From assembly GCF_004359215.1 (NCBI RefSeq), contig NW_027152213.1:881535-945534 (forward strand): a stretch of DNA of 64,000 nucleotides, given 5' to 3'. The stretch comes from Bremia lactucae (taxonomy: Eukaryota > Oomycota > Peronosporomycetes > Peronosporales > Peronosporaceae). Positions 1 through 9,905 of this stretch are shown here, one piece after another (within the stretch, counting starts at the first letter, position 1; every line of letters begins with the position of its first letter). The translations under genes and the position numbers were made by a program. The notes under the pieces were generated by a model. The model was not told the origin of the DNA and did not search any database. It was given only the letters and a program-made list of their open reading frames with translations.

Positions 1-2
1 AA

Positions 3-1302
3 CTCCTTGCCATGAAATATGCACTGGCTAAGTTTAGGGTCTATCTCCGAGGAGATAGACCGTTCATCGTATATACGGACCACGCGTCATTACGCACGGC
101 CGTAAACAGCCCACACCTCTCGCAAAGAATGGCGAGGTGGCTATCCTTCTTCGCGGAGTATGATTTCCCCGTCGAATATAAACTAGGACGACTTAATGTC
201 GTCGCTGATGCGTTATCACGCCGACCCAATTTCGAGTCAGCAGTGCACTCCAACAGTGAAAATAATCTTACTGTTGCAACACTCACAACGAGTGTTCCGT
301 CATCAACCTTAATTGATGACATAAGGAAAGTCTACAAAGAAGATAAGGACCTTCTTTGTTTGATGGATCATTTAATGAATACATCCGATAAATCTTTTAA
401 AGATCTACCAGCTTTATATCGATCGTCATCCGATCGATACACAACACGTAACGGCTTATTGTATTACACAGCCGTTACCGGCGACACTCCACGTGTCGTC
501 GTCCCGACTCACAATGATTTGCGCTTGCGCATCATGTATGAGTGTCACGATGCTCCAACAAGTGGACATCGTGGACGTGAGAAGACTTACCTCACAGTAA
601 GTCGCGACTTTTACTGGCCTCGCCAGTATCAGTTCGTGCGCAAGTACATTCGTGTTTGCAAAGAGTGTCAACGGGTGAAGCCTAGCCCTTCATCCCGTGA
701 CCCTCGCCAACCTCTATTCCTTCCGGCAGAATGTTGGCAGTCCGTATCTATGGACTTCGTCTTCGGATTTCCCGAAGACGAACACAAAAACAATGGAATC
801 CTTGTTTTTGTAGACAGATTCAGCAAGATGGTACATCTTGCTGCGGTACCAGAGTCAATTACGACTCCGGGTTGTGCCGTGTCTTTAACGACACGGTATT
901 CAAACTCCATGGGTTACCCCGTGAATTGGTCTCAGATAGAGATCCTAGATCACGGCGGAGTTCTGGCAATCCGTGTTCCGATCTCTCGGAACACGGCTGA
1001 CTATGTCAACATCCGATCACCCAGAAACGGATGGTCAAACAGAACGCGTAAATCGCGTCCTCGAAGAGATACTTCGAGGTTACGTCCAATCGTTTCCGAA
1101 TTGGAGCGAGTCTTTATTGATGGTCGAATTCGCCATCAATAATTCGGTGCATGCGTCTACAACGCATACACCGTCGTTTGTGAATGGCTTACGCTATCCT
1201 CGCATTCCCACCCAATTAGACGGATCATCTAGTTTAAGGGGGAGGGTAGACTCGCACGAGCAAAACCAATTCTGGCTCATGCTCATCACGCGTCGAAGTT
1301 AA
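3..1302 (+). pseudogene. Gypsy pol fragment: RNase H C-terminus and integrase, frameshifted
   Basis: The frame open from the window edge gives the end of RNase H (YTDHASLRTAV, then the VVADALSRRP motif near 200-225). The integrase HHCC zinc finger follows (ECHDAPTSGH ... CKEC, about 535-670). The first catalytic block is MDFVFGFPED ... VFVDRFSKM near 750-830. The frame is lost at about 880. The next integrase block (HGLPRELVSDRDPR) is in a second frame at 905-955, and the last (HPETDGQTERVNRVLEEIL) in a third frame at 1015-1075. At least two indels therefore separate the DDE residues, so the enzyme cannot be made without repair. It would cut and join cDNA ends during insertion. Confidence 0.9.
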
Positions 1303-1309
1303 CAACGAC

Positions 1310-2270
1310 GTGAGTGATGTCGATGTCGAAGAGATCGACATCGAAGACGAGAATGATCTCATGGCAGTACGCACAAAGCGTACTGGCAAAACAAATGAGT
1401 CAGCAGAAGCAGTTCTGCTAACTCGAAAATCAATAATCCGTTTTGTTAAGGATTCCATTGCTAACGCAGTGGACCGACAGAAACGGAATGCAGACAAACA
1501 TGGAAGAGCAAATGTTCATTCATTTAAAATTAATGATCTAGTGCTACTCTCTACGGTAAACTTATCTAAGCGATTAGTCACTAATGTGGGTAGCAGTAAA
1601 CTACTCATTGGTCCTTTTCGTGTACTGCATCGCAGAGACAATGCGTACACAATAGAATTGACACGTAGGATGCGAACGCATCTTGCGTTTCACGTTGGTC
1701 GGCTTCGCCTGTACCATCTGTACGCGGTTTCTTCCGGGAACGGATCTGACCACCCTTTTCAAGAATCCCTAAAAGATTCTTGTGATCACGAGCCAGATTC
1801 TCATGCTGAATCTGGAGATTCTCATGTCGGGTCCGAAGATCCTCGAAACCGCGATGAGCTGAAGACAGCTCATCACGAAGAGCGTGATATTTCCGTTCGT
1901 TCTCTAACATGGAGTACGCACTCTTCGCACGGTCTTCCAACCGTTCGATATGGTGAGCCTGCACCGTCTGCTCTAACGAGCGACGCTTGCCGCGCTCGTG
2001 GTCAAGTCCCTCCTCCAAATCATGGAGGAAGCGATCGAGTTTGTCGATCTTCGACTCTAGATCCGCCACATGGGTCGGATCTAATTTTCCCTCCCCCGCC
2101 ACAACCACTTGTGGATTCATACGGGTGGTCAACGTTTCCTTGTGGAACGTATTCAGAACCACCGTGATGTGAAGGGGCAGCGAACGAGTAATCTTGTTTG
2201 CTGGCGCGGTTATCCACCTTCACATGACAGCTGGGAGCCTCGTTCCCAGCTGATTGTTGAGGGTTGAGGG
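1310..2270 (+). pseudogene. Gypsy integrase C-terminus, linker and chromodomain (copy A)
   Basis: The open frame 1310-2167 carries the integrase tail, including the GPFRV barrel start near 1610 and FHVGRLRLYH near 1690-1715. A low-complexity linker of about 130 residues rich in Ser, Pro, His and Asp follows. The chromodomain lies at about 2133-2267 in a different frame (FLVERIQNHRDV ... [17 protein letters not shown]), so one indel separates it from integrase. In this family the chromodomain is thought to steer insertion toward modified chromatin. The aromatic and SWEP positions typical of gypsy chromodomains are present. Confidence 0.85.
1605..2162 (-). other. 185-codon antisense open frame with coiled-coil character
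   Basis: Antisense to the integrase-chromodomain linker there is an uninterrupted frame. Its middle (ADLESKIDKLDRFLHDLEEG, then LENERKYHALRDELSSAHRG and RHENLQIQHENLARDHKNLL) is strongly heptad-like. A related frame, broken by one shift, exists antisense in copies C (44608-44074) and D (55722-55188). The frame may be kept open only because sense and antisense are coupled by the many palindromes. The basic tail RKKPRTDGTG is simply the complement of the conserved integrase tail. No known protein was recognised, and I treat it as possible rather than proven coding. Confidence 0.3.
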
Positions 2271-2527
2271 CCTCGTCCGTCAGTATGACGAGACCAATCC
2301 GATGGATCAGAGGGTTCATCGGAAAACATGTGCCGCTGGTGCTTGTAAGTCTTTGCAAAACGTCAATCGCATCGCGCATCTCGATAGAGATGCGACCCCC
2401 TCCCCAGGCCGAAGAAAGCCAATAGACATCCTCTTTTACTCGCTTCGTGTTGTCAACACAACACGGACAGGGATCGCCCCACGTGGGGCATGGAAGTCCT
2501 GCCTCACGTGACAACTGATGCAATAAT

Positions 2528-3347
2528 TTATACCTTTCTCAACCTTAACGCGAATCGCGTTAAGTGTTTGAAGCCAGGCTTCGCGTCCAATATATGTGAC
2601 ATTGCGAATGAACGAGCTCCAGGCTTGGATAAGCGAGACTTTATCTCGCTTATTGTTGCCACTATATCATCGATGCTTGAAAAGAGCGTCGAGATAAAAA
2701 TTTTCTCAGCGCGAAAGTTCTTCGCGCTGGGATCAAGGTCATGTAGCTTTGTCGCAATAAATAAGGGATATTTATTCTGAGAAGTAGTCTCTCTTGACAA
2801 GCAATTAATTAGCTGTTTGGGCAAAAGCCACGGCTTTTTCTCAGGAGCAAGACGAGACATTTTAGTGTCTGGGATCCCCTAAGTGGTACCCACTGAAGCA
2901 GGGGTACCACAAGAACTTTTATTACGATGGCTTACGCCATCGGCATCACCACGCACAGAAATATGTGCGGGTGACGGCACAGGAGACGGTGCTGGCGATG
3001 AGGAATCATCCTCATCGTCGGAACCGAACATGCTGTACCGAATACTACTAGCACGTCTACTCGAATCACCTCCTCATTCGAAGGCTCATAGTCAGCCGCC
3101 TTACATGACCAGGCGACTGTTCTGTTCTCCCCGAGTCGGCCATTTCGTCCGACTCGCATTCGTAGTCGACCTCCAAAGAGGGGTCGCATTCACGTGGTGA
3201 CTCATCACGTGCACCCGCAACATTCAGAGTTGCGGGAGAAGATGACACTACGGCAGACGGAACGTCTGCCGCATGAGATAATAATGCGTCGCCCGCGGCT
3301 GCATGAACAGCAGCCGAAGGAGCGCACTTTTCGCACCCCGCATGCAT
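2528..3347 (-). other. Antisense accessory frame (asORF), copy A, broken
   Basis: Reading from the 3' LTR back toward the chromodomain, the minus strand carries an alanine-rich start and an acidic stretch (DPSLEVDYECESDE) at 3347-3066. This is followed by MSRLAPEKKPWLL ... PLF at 2860-2740 and RNVTYIGREAWL near 2610-2570. The same blocks, in the same order and strand relative to the element, occur at 45800-44950, 56880-56000 and, more distantly, antisense to the minus element at 7645-8480. Frameshifts break this copy. Function is unknown. It lies outside gag and pol, in the place where some plant gypsy elements carry antisense genes. Confidence 0.5.
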
Positions 3348-3463
3348 GCGATAGAATTAAAAATGATGATTCCGACCAATCAACATCGTTTTAATAAAGT
3401 AGTCTTATAGTGACCACTCTACTCAATGACAGTCAGAGTGATTGTCGTTTAAGGGAAGGGTGA

Positions 3464-3896
3464 TGTAATGGGGTGTATCGTTACATGTAATTAATACTTA
3501 AAGGTTGTTAATTAATATATTATCTAAAGGGTAGATAATATTTGCAGAAATTTCTTTACATGGTAATATTCTAAAAGCTTATACATTGGTAGATATAGAC
3601 CATTATATCTACTTTCTCTGCGGTCCAGTCAGCGCTGGACGTGCGCGAAGAGAAGCAGATAAGACTTTAGTACATGTTTTGTATTAGTTTATAATTTAGT
3701 TAGTATTAAGTAGATAGACAAGAAGAACTTAATTTTATTAATACAGTTTTTGATTAACCTTTTAGAGCAAGTGTTTTAAGAAGCGTTTTCCTCTGCACGT
3801 ACTAGTGTACGTGAAGTGACGTGAGGCACCACTCGCGCTGAGGCAGTGCGAAGTGGACTTGTACTGGAGCAGTACAAGTCAGTAGTGCCCCGTACA
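3464..3896 (+). repeat. 3' LTR of family I copy A
   Basis: It begins TGTAATGGGG directly after a purine tract (AAGGGAAGGG) and ends near CCCCGTACA. It matches the LTR at 61731-62170 over its length, including the internal landmarks 'tggtagatatagacc', 'gcgctggac' and the hairpin cluster near 3790-3895. That cluster includes an inverted repeat of CACGTAC and one of CTTGTACT. The terminal inverted repeat of the family is about 10 bp. The last bases are slightly altered here (ccgtacaca instead of ccgttaca). Confidence 0.85.
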
Positions 3897-4850
3897 CAGA
3901 GCATTACTGAGCGCCAGCGCAAGCTGCTTTTCATGGTTTCCGCTGATCAGAGTCCATATTACCCGCATTTTGACTAAGCATGGGCAATCTCCGGTGCTTT
4001 ATGTCCCTGCGCGCGTGAGGACCACCTGGGACCAATTTTTTTGCGAAAACGAATGACATGAGACCTGGGATGCGATAGTTACATATTCTCCCGATGAGCT
4101 CACGGACGGCAAATTACTAGCTTTCAAGCCTTGACTAAAATTCTGCTGTGGAGGCAATGTTGAAAGCGGCGATAATTGCGTTAATGGCTGAATGCGTGGG
4201 TCCATATCACTGCAACTTGGACTCAAGGCAGCAACAAACGATGAATTGTCCGATATTCATGGCAACACAGTACTCGTGCCGGTCGGAGCAAGCTCTTTAA
4301 GGTCTGGACGAAGAAACGTCGTAAAAAAGCCACGCTCCACGCAACTCCGGACGTGCGTCTACAGCTCGAAGGAATCGCTCCAGTCTCGCTCGTCTATAAT
4401 GTAACAGATCCGGATCATCTCCAAGCAGATACGAAATTCATCCACCGTTTGGAAATCGAGGTAGCGCTTCCTGCAATGCTGAGCCTGCGCTCCACCAAGT
4501 AGGTATACAATTGACGAAAGTCAGTGTATCGTCTCATGACCGTGTAGAGCACCATGGGTGGTATATCGGGTACACATTATCATCTGCTGCCGTGGCATCA
4601 ATGGTCTCACTGCAATTGATTCCCGCGTCAGATTTATATAGCCCGCAAACGATACCAACTAGCTTGCAGCAGTATGAATTAGCTTGCATCAGCAGCAATA
4701 GCAGATTATGTCAAGCACCTCATTTGATATCCAAGCTAGTATTTTTTTTGAGTTGCACGAGTAATCTGCAGATCACGACTCGCTTTGCTACCGGCCTGAA
4801 TCGGCTGCAGCGCGCGTGAGGCATTAGTAGTCACAGATTGCATTCGACTG
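3897..4850 (+). pseudogene. Decayed host-like coding fragment, family not identified
   Basis: No retroelement motif is seen here. Pieces of good coding appearance occur in different plus frames. About 4192-4300 reads ISLQLGLKAATNDELSDIHG. About 4300-4500 reads LEGIAPVSLVYNVTDPDHLQ and then HRLEIEVALPAM. About 4560-4760 reads SGTHYHLLPWHQWSHC and then YVKHL. The pieces are in order but separated by frameshifts and stops, as expected of a former single gene trapped between transposons. I cannot name the protein family with confidence. The His and Cys-rich stretch suggests a secreted or enzyme domain. Confidence 0.35.
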
Positions 4851-4949
4851 GGTCTTAAGCAAAAAAATGCGCCTATCAGTTACGAGATGACGTTACAGTT
4901 TGACAGTAACTTATTTTTTGCATGGGGTGGAAATAACCTTTACCTAGTT

Positions 4950-5202
4950 TTATTGATTAATTCATTACATTAAAGCCAGTAGATGAAAGGTCGCTATGAA
5001 AGAAGTTAATATATTAATACAGTTTATTTTTTTCCTATTCTAAAGTTATAGAGTTTACCTTTAGTAGCTAAGACTTCTTAGCTACTTGAAACCTTTCTCT
5101 GCGCGTCATGTACGTGAAGTAGTCGAGGCACCCAACCTTCACTGTAATCAGTGAAGGTTGACTAATACTGTTATCAGTACTAGCAAAAGGTGCCCCGTTA
5201 CA
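4950..5202 (+). repeat. LTR 3' end (gypsy, plus orientation), truncated
   Basis: The segment ends GTGCCCCGTTACA at 5202. It carries the family's hairpin cluster: a CCTTCACTG/CAGTGAAGG inverted repeat at 5136-5160 and a paired TACTG motif at 5166-5180. The left part shares 'ttaatatattaatacagttt' with the LTR-like segment at 17820-17850. The LTR start is not recognisable, so the left limit is approximate. Confidence 0.6.
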
Positions 5203-5229
5203 TATATGGCAAAAAAGGTTTGAGTTTGC

Positions 5230-6960
5230 TTCTACATTTCTTCTGTATTGCCTCCCCTCTTTGCATCTCAAATTTCGCAAAGTTATAGCTTTGGTTGGCG
5301 CATAAAGAATGAAAAGATGAAGTCTTTCGAAAATGGTGACATAGAGAATAAAGCTTCTGCATGTTTGTCTTCGCTATCAGCAATTGTGTCACGCGTATGT
5401 CGTAACCATTCAATCGCTTACCAAGAACTCTTACCAGTTTCCTTACATATTAGAGCTGATGCCAGCAAGCTTTCGGCTATATCGCCTCCACCAAGCCTTG
5501 TCCCTGCACCGTTAATGGAATGCGCGGGTGTATGAGTGGCCTATCGGAGCATGACTAGCGTCAAACTTAACAGCTGGGAGCGTTGTGCTCTAGCGCTATG
5601 GTGTTTCGGACACACATTTCGCCAAACGTCTTTAATGACGCGATTGAGACGTTCAGTCTGACCGTCGGTCTGCGGATGATTCGCTGTGGAAATGTCCAAT
5701 CTCGTGCCAAGTGCCCGAAAGATTGATTTTTGAACTTATCCATGTCGGGGACAAATACCACAGGCAAACGCGTTGTCGAAACATACGATCAGTAAACATC
5801 TTAGATATACTTCACCAGCAATGGTATCTGGTACAGCCGCTAATTGAGTCATTTCGCTTAATCGCTCAACAAAGACCAATATGCCTATGTTGCCTTCCGA
5901 ATCCTTCGGGAGGCCGAAAACAAAATCTATTCTAATAAATTCCCAACGCCTGATGGGTACGTGCAAATTAACAAGTGGCACAGTTGTATGTGCTGAGGTA
6001 CATTTCGCGTGTGCAAACATAGCTACTGACCCATTTTTAAAGTTTCGGCCACCACTGAACCAGTACCATGTGCCTCAAAGAGGATCCGTTTCATGATATT
6101 AATTTCTTGTCATGAGGCACTTCGATTTGCAAGGGGTTCGCTATATCAGCACGAAAAGGCTATAACCGGTATAATATGGATGTATCCTGCACTCAATTGT
6201 GCCGATAACTTAATGTCCGAATTTGTGAATTTATTCTTTTCAAGAGCTTGTAACAAAGCTGCGCACTGTTTATTCTTGGCACATGCCTCACGGGATGTGT
6301 CAAATTGGAGACTAAGCAGTCGCAACATGAGCTAGCTTATAGTCATGTCCGCGTGATGACGCATCGGCCAAATCACTTTGCTTTCTAAGCTTATACTAAA
6401 CCTCAAAGTTTTATTAAGCAAAAAATGAAAGCCATTGGAGAAACTTCTGTGAGAGGTGAGTCGACTTAGCCGCCGTACGCAAAGATGCATGATCTGTATA
6501 AATCACAAAAGGCTTAGAGCCAAGCAACACTGTGAATATCCCAAGAGCATACTTCTAACAAGTGACTCGTTGTCATAACCGGAGTAGTTCTTTTCGGCAG
6601 CAATAGACTGCCGAAAAAACGCAATTACATCTGTTTGTAAACGCACTGCCAATTGCAAAGTCTGATATGTCACAGACGACACTGAAAGGCCGATTAGCAT
6701 AAGGCAGAACCAAAATCGCAGCATGAGTTTGACTTCCCTTTTTCGCTTTAAAAGCGTCAATTTCGTTGCTAATCCAGCATTCGTATTCTTATACTGGAGA
6801 TTGGATAATGGCCGAGCCAAATCAGCGTAATTTTTGCTGTATCGATGCAAGTAATTTGCAAGGCCAATCCATTCCCACAATTCCTTCTGGATCTTAGGAA
6901 CTGGTCAGTCTACTACGGCTCTACCTTAGCGGGATCCGCTTTAAGGCTCCAGGCCTTAGA
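5230..6960 (-). pseudogene. Family III gypsy pol relic: RT end, RNase H, integrase
   Basis: Read on the minus strand, about 6900-6800 gives the RT thumb (WIGLANYLHRYSKNYADLARPL). RNase H remnants follow to about 6480. The integrase core is at 6020-5740 (RIDFVFGLPKDSEGNIGILVFVERLSEM). The DGQTER-containing block is near 5690-5600, and the integrase tail is at about 5530-5240. Many frameshifts and stops are present, and it is more decayed than the family I copies. A parallel relic lies at 50280-51850. The stretch 6020-6480 holds only weak integrase and RNase H remnants. Confidence 0.75.
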
Positions 6961-7092
6961 GCTTTGGCCTTGTAGCACTTTGTGATCTCCACGACCGTAT
7001 GGACTCAAAACCTCCGAATTCCGATATTTTTTTTGACCCGTAGCAACTGTTCATACTCAATGGAGAAATCACGTCAGATGAATAGCTACTTG

Positions 7093-7581
7093 TGTAACGG
7101 GGCAGCTATCGCTAGTACTGATAACAGTACAAGCCGACCTAAACTGAAAACAGTCAAAGTGAGGCGCCTCGATAACTTCACGACACTGACGTGCAGAGGA
7201 TGATATAATACCTACTAGAGGTTGATACTAAGGCTTTAGTATAGAAAAAAGTAAAACTGTATTATGGTATAATGTTTCTACGTAACGATTTTCTATCAAC
7301 TGACTTTACATATTAATTGCTATTTTTGTATAGCGCCTCCTTGCGCATCGCCCAATCGTGTCTTGTAATGATTGGTAGGGTTACTTCAAACTTAAATCAA
7401 TTAATCAAAAGAACTAATGTCTAATTGCGTCAAAATTGCCAAATCTGGTAATATTAGAACTATTAAGTCAAAATTAATAAAATATAAAAACACTTGTACT
7501 TCTTTAATTATTTTCCTCTCATAGTTTTTTTTATGACATCTCTTATAGTAAATAATTTATGTAACAAGACACCCCGTTACT
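7093..7581 (-). repeat. 3' LTR of minus-strand family I-type element (copy B)
   Basis: On the minus strand it starts AGTAACGGGGTG (first base changed from T) right after the purine tract GGGGAGGCAAG, and it ends GCCCCGTTACA at 7093. The paired TGTAAC/GTTACA at its start is conserved. Its middle part aligns with the LTR in the two inverted-repeat arms. The element body lies at higher coordinates. Confidence 0.75.
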
Positions 7582-7644
7582 TGCCTCCCCTTAACTAACA
7601 GTCATATAGTGACTGATGTAGAGATGACTCTACACCAATAGGGT

Positions 7645-8480
7645 ATGACGAGTCATATAACGCCACCATTACTCTCAGTTGTCACGTCCAAACCCTTAGG
7701 TTTGACAGAGGCCCTGGGCAAATCGGAGGCTTTAATATTGGTCACCAAGTCGGACAATGACGCCGACTCGTACCAGTCACCTACAAATGAAGTAGGGGAT
7801 GTTGAGCTCCCCAAAAGAGACACATGAACGTCTACTGAGACATTTGCATCACTTGCAGCTATGCAGCTGCCTACTTTGCGGCTTAACAGGCTACGCGCAC
7901 TGGTTTAATACCATGCGCAAAATACAAGTTGGAATTGATATGAAACGAACAAGTGCTAATTTACAGTAAGACACAATATTACTCACTTTCACTTATAATG
8001 GTTCACCAGGAACGAAGTGATCGTAAAAGGGAACTAAGATAAGATTGCTACTGGTGATGCTAGCGGGGACGGAGTGATGTTATAGGTAACTCCGAGTGAA
8101 ATGATACTTTGACTGCTAACATTAATCACCGGGGGGGGGGCGCAATGCGTTGCGGTTCGCTTCCAAAGAAGCCCTGGTCGCCCTCTATGGGCAACCTAAG
8201 TCGCTGGGTTGGTCTGACCAGCGAACGCTACAAGATGCCGTTATTCGATCCATCCAGGCTTCACAAGCCTAGGAGAAGGAAACTGAAGTTTCATCGACGC
8301 TTTTTCCAGCATCGATGGTACACTTGCAAGCGTGCAAAGGATGTAACTCCTTTGTCTTGAGCTTGAGAAGTATTAGTTCAATATGTGCAAAGCATAGCCC
8401 GCGAGGCATGGCTTGACAATCTGGATACTACCCGCAACCGGTTTAAAAGACGGACTGTGGTCAGTGCACACTAAAGCTGC
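7645..8480 (+). other. Antisense accessory frame (asORF), copy B version
   Basis: On the plus strand, antisense to copy B, three blocks follow in order. The first is an acidic stretch (TKSDNDADSYQSPTNEVGD, 7770-7800). The second is PKKPWSPSMGNL ... RYKMPLFDPSRLHKP (8170-8270). The third is LVQYVQSIAREAWLDNL (8375-8420) in a shifted frame. These match blocks of the asORF in copy A (EKKPWLL ... PLF ... and IGREAWL), although the DNA has diverged strongly. Several stops interrupt it, so it is not translatable as a whole. Confidence 0.45.
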
Positions 8481-8794
8481 ACCGTTTGTCCAGAGAGGCA
8501 GGCTTGTCTTGTCTCTCGTGGGAGTGGTCATGTCCCTGCTGCTTTAAGAATTTAGTACACGCTCCTAAAAAAGCCTACTCCCTAAATGACCCTTTTTAAA
8601 GGTACGCGTTCGCGCGAACGCGTCAAATACTGACGTCTCGTTATAACTATTTGTGCACTACCAATTTTGTGTGAGACTGGGAAGCAGTCTCCTGCCGCTA
8701 CCAAAAGGCCGCAAGCCAATAGGCAATCTCGCGAAATGGTAGGAATTTTGATTCATAAAATGACAGCTGATGCCATTACCGGCCATCGCTGTAG

Positions 8795-9142
8795 CTAAAG
8801 AGAAGAATGTGAGCCATCTTGCCATTCTAGGCGAGAGGTGCGGTTAGTATAGGTGAAGAGATTGAGATTTACAATCCTTTTACGAGCGCGTCCGTTCTCA
8901 AAGGACCCTACATGAAGAGGATGCGTTTCGTCGGATTGTCGAATAAGACCTGAAAGATCTAACATTATTTGGGAACGAGGTTCCCAGCTATCATGGGAGG
9001 GTAGATACCCTCGCCAACGAACTAGGTTACTCGTTCGAATCCTCTTCACCTCGCGGTAGCCCAATAAGATTTCGATCAGAAACTGCTTTTCTCCACTCAT
9101 ATCCGTCAGAGGATGGGAAGAGGGTGGGAAAATCGGGCTCAT
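8795..9142 (-). pseudogene. Gypsy chromodomain and 3' end of pol (copy B)
   Basis: The open minus frame reads EKQFLIEILLGYREVKRIRT, then SNLVRWRGYLPSHDSWEPRSQIMLDLSGL, a recognisable chromodomain close to that of copy C ([12 protein letters not shown] ... [11 protein letters not shown]). The frame continues about 45 residues past the domain. Upstream (9180-9390) the linker is broken by shifts. Confidence 0.8.
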
Positions 9143-9389
9143 TTCATACGTCGAACCCGAGTCATCACGATGACTTAAATCGCGACACCGTCGTCGCTAG
9201 CAACAACGTCGGCAATGCTTGTCGCGAACAGTTGCAAATCGTGCGCAAGTTGCAGTCGATCAACTAACGGACGCATCAGTTTCTTCGAGACGAGCTGGTA
9301 ACAGCTCGACAAAGTTTTTTTCCTTGAAGGAGTAAGTAAGAAGTCTTGTTCGTTGTTCGTGGGAACCAGACTCTGTCCCGAGATCATCA

Positions 9390-9880
9390 GCTTTGACTCG
9401 GGTCATCAGTCTTTGGCGGATGTCTTGGACCGTGCTGGTTTGATTCGGATCCGGAAGAAGCCTCGTACTGATGGTACGTCCAACGTAAAACGTAGGATGC
9501 GTACGAATCCTTCGAGGCAGATCGATTATATACGCATTGCTTTGGCGGTGGAGTACACTGAACGGTATATACCCGTCACTACATATTTAAGTAAATTTAC
9601 CGTAGACAATAGGACTAGATATTTTACTTTAAATAGAAGAACGTTTGCTCTTTCATTATTGCCTAAGATTCGTTTTTTTGGTCTCCCGCATCAGCGATGG
9701 AATCTTGCACGAAACGGACCACTGCTTCTCGAGCGAACATGAATTCTCCTGCTGGCTCGGTATTGTTTTCAGTGCCCCCGATGCTCACTGCGGATCCTTT
9801 CTAGTGAAGACATCATTGTTCTCACTAACAATTTTCTTTTGTTGCTGAGTATACAGCATCGTAGTTATCGAAGTCAGCAA
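9390..9880 (-). pseudogene. Integrase C-terminal region (copy B), decayed
   Basis: On the minus strand, 9760-9640 corresponds to the segment REAVVRFVQDSIADAGD of the integrase tail. 9560-9440 corresponds to the barrel end and the YHQY motif before the linker. Stops and shifts interrupt it. The rest of integrase resumes beyond the Copia insertion at 13600. Confidence 0.6.
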
Positions 9881-9905
9881 GAGCGTTCTCGCAATAACTG
9901 AGTTT

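Larger units (their letters stand above)
1..3896 (+). mobile_element. Family I chromodomain gypsy element, copy A (3' half, 5' end outside window)
   Basis: Order on the plus strand is RNase H end, integrase zinc finger, integrase core, integrase C-terminal barrel, proline/serine-rich linker, chromodomain, a 1.2-kb 3' region, polypurine tract (3450-3461) and LTR. This is the Ty3/gypsy gene order with a chromodomain, so a chromovirus-like element. Several frameshifts make it non-coding today. Short inverted repeats occur throughout (see findings). Family I means the group whose LTR begins TGTAACGGGG and ends in its complement. Copies at 40966-46198 and 52140-56990 are its closest relatives here. 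Confidence 0.9.
7582..9905 (-). mobile_element. 3' body of minus-strand gypsy element copy B
   Basis: From high to low coordinate this contains the integrase tail, linker, chromodomain, 3' region with asORF, and PPT. It is continuous with 13541-15410 once the Copia insertion at 9906-13540 is removed: the Copia target duplication AGTTT sits at both junctions. It is a more diverged subgroup than copies A, C and D, and heavily frameshifted. A run of ten or more G occurs near 8131. Confidence 0.75.

Noticed and set aside
2883..3394. Plus-strand frames in the 3' region of copy A as an env-like gene
   Set aside because: There is no signal peptide, no membrane anchor and no conservation of these plus frames in copies C and D. 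The minus strand is better conserved.
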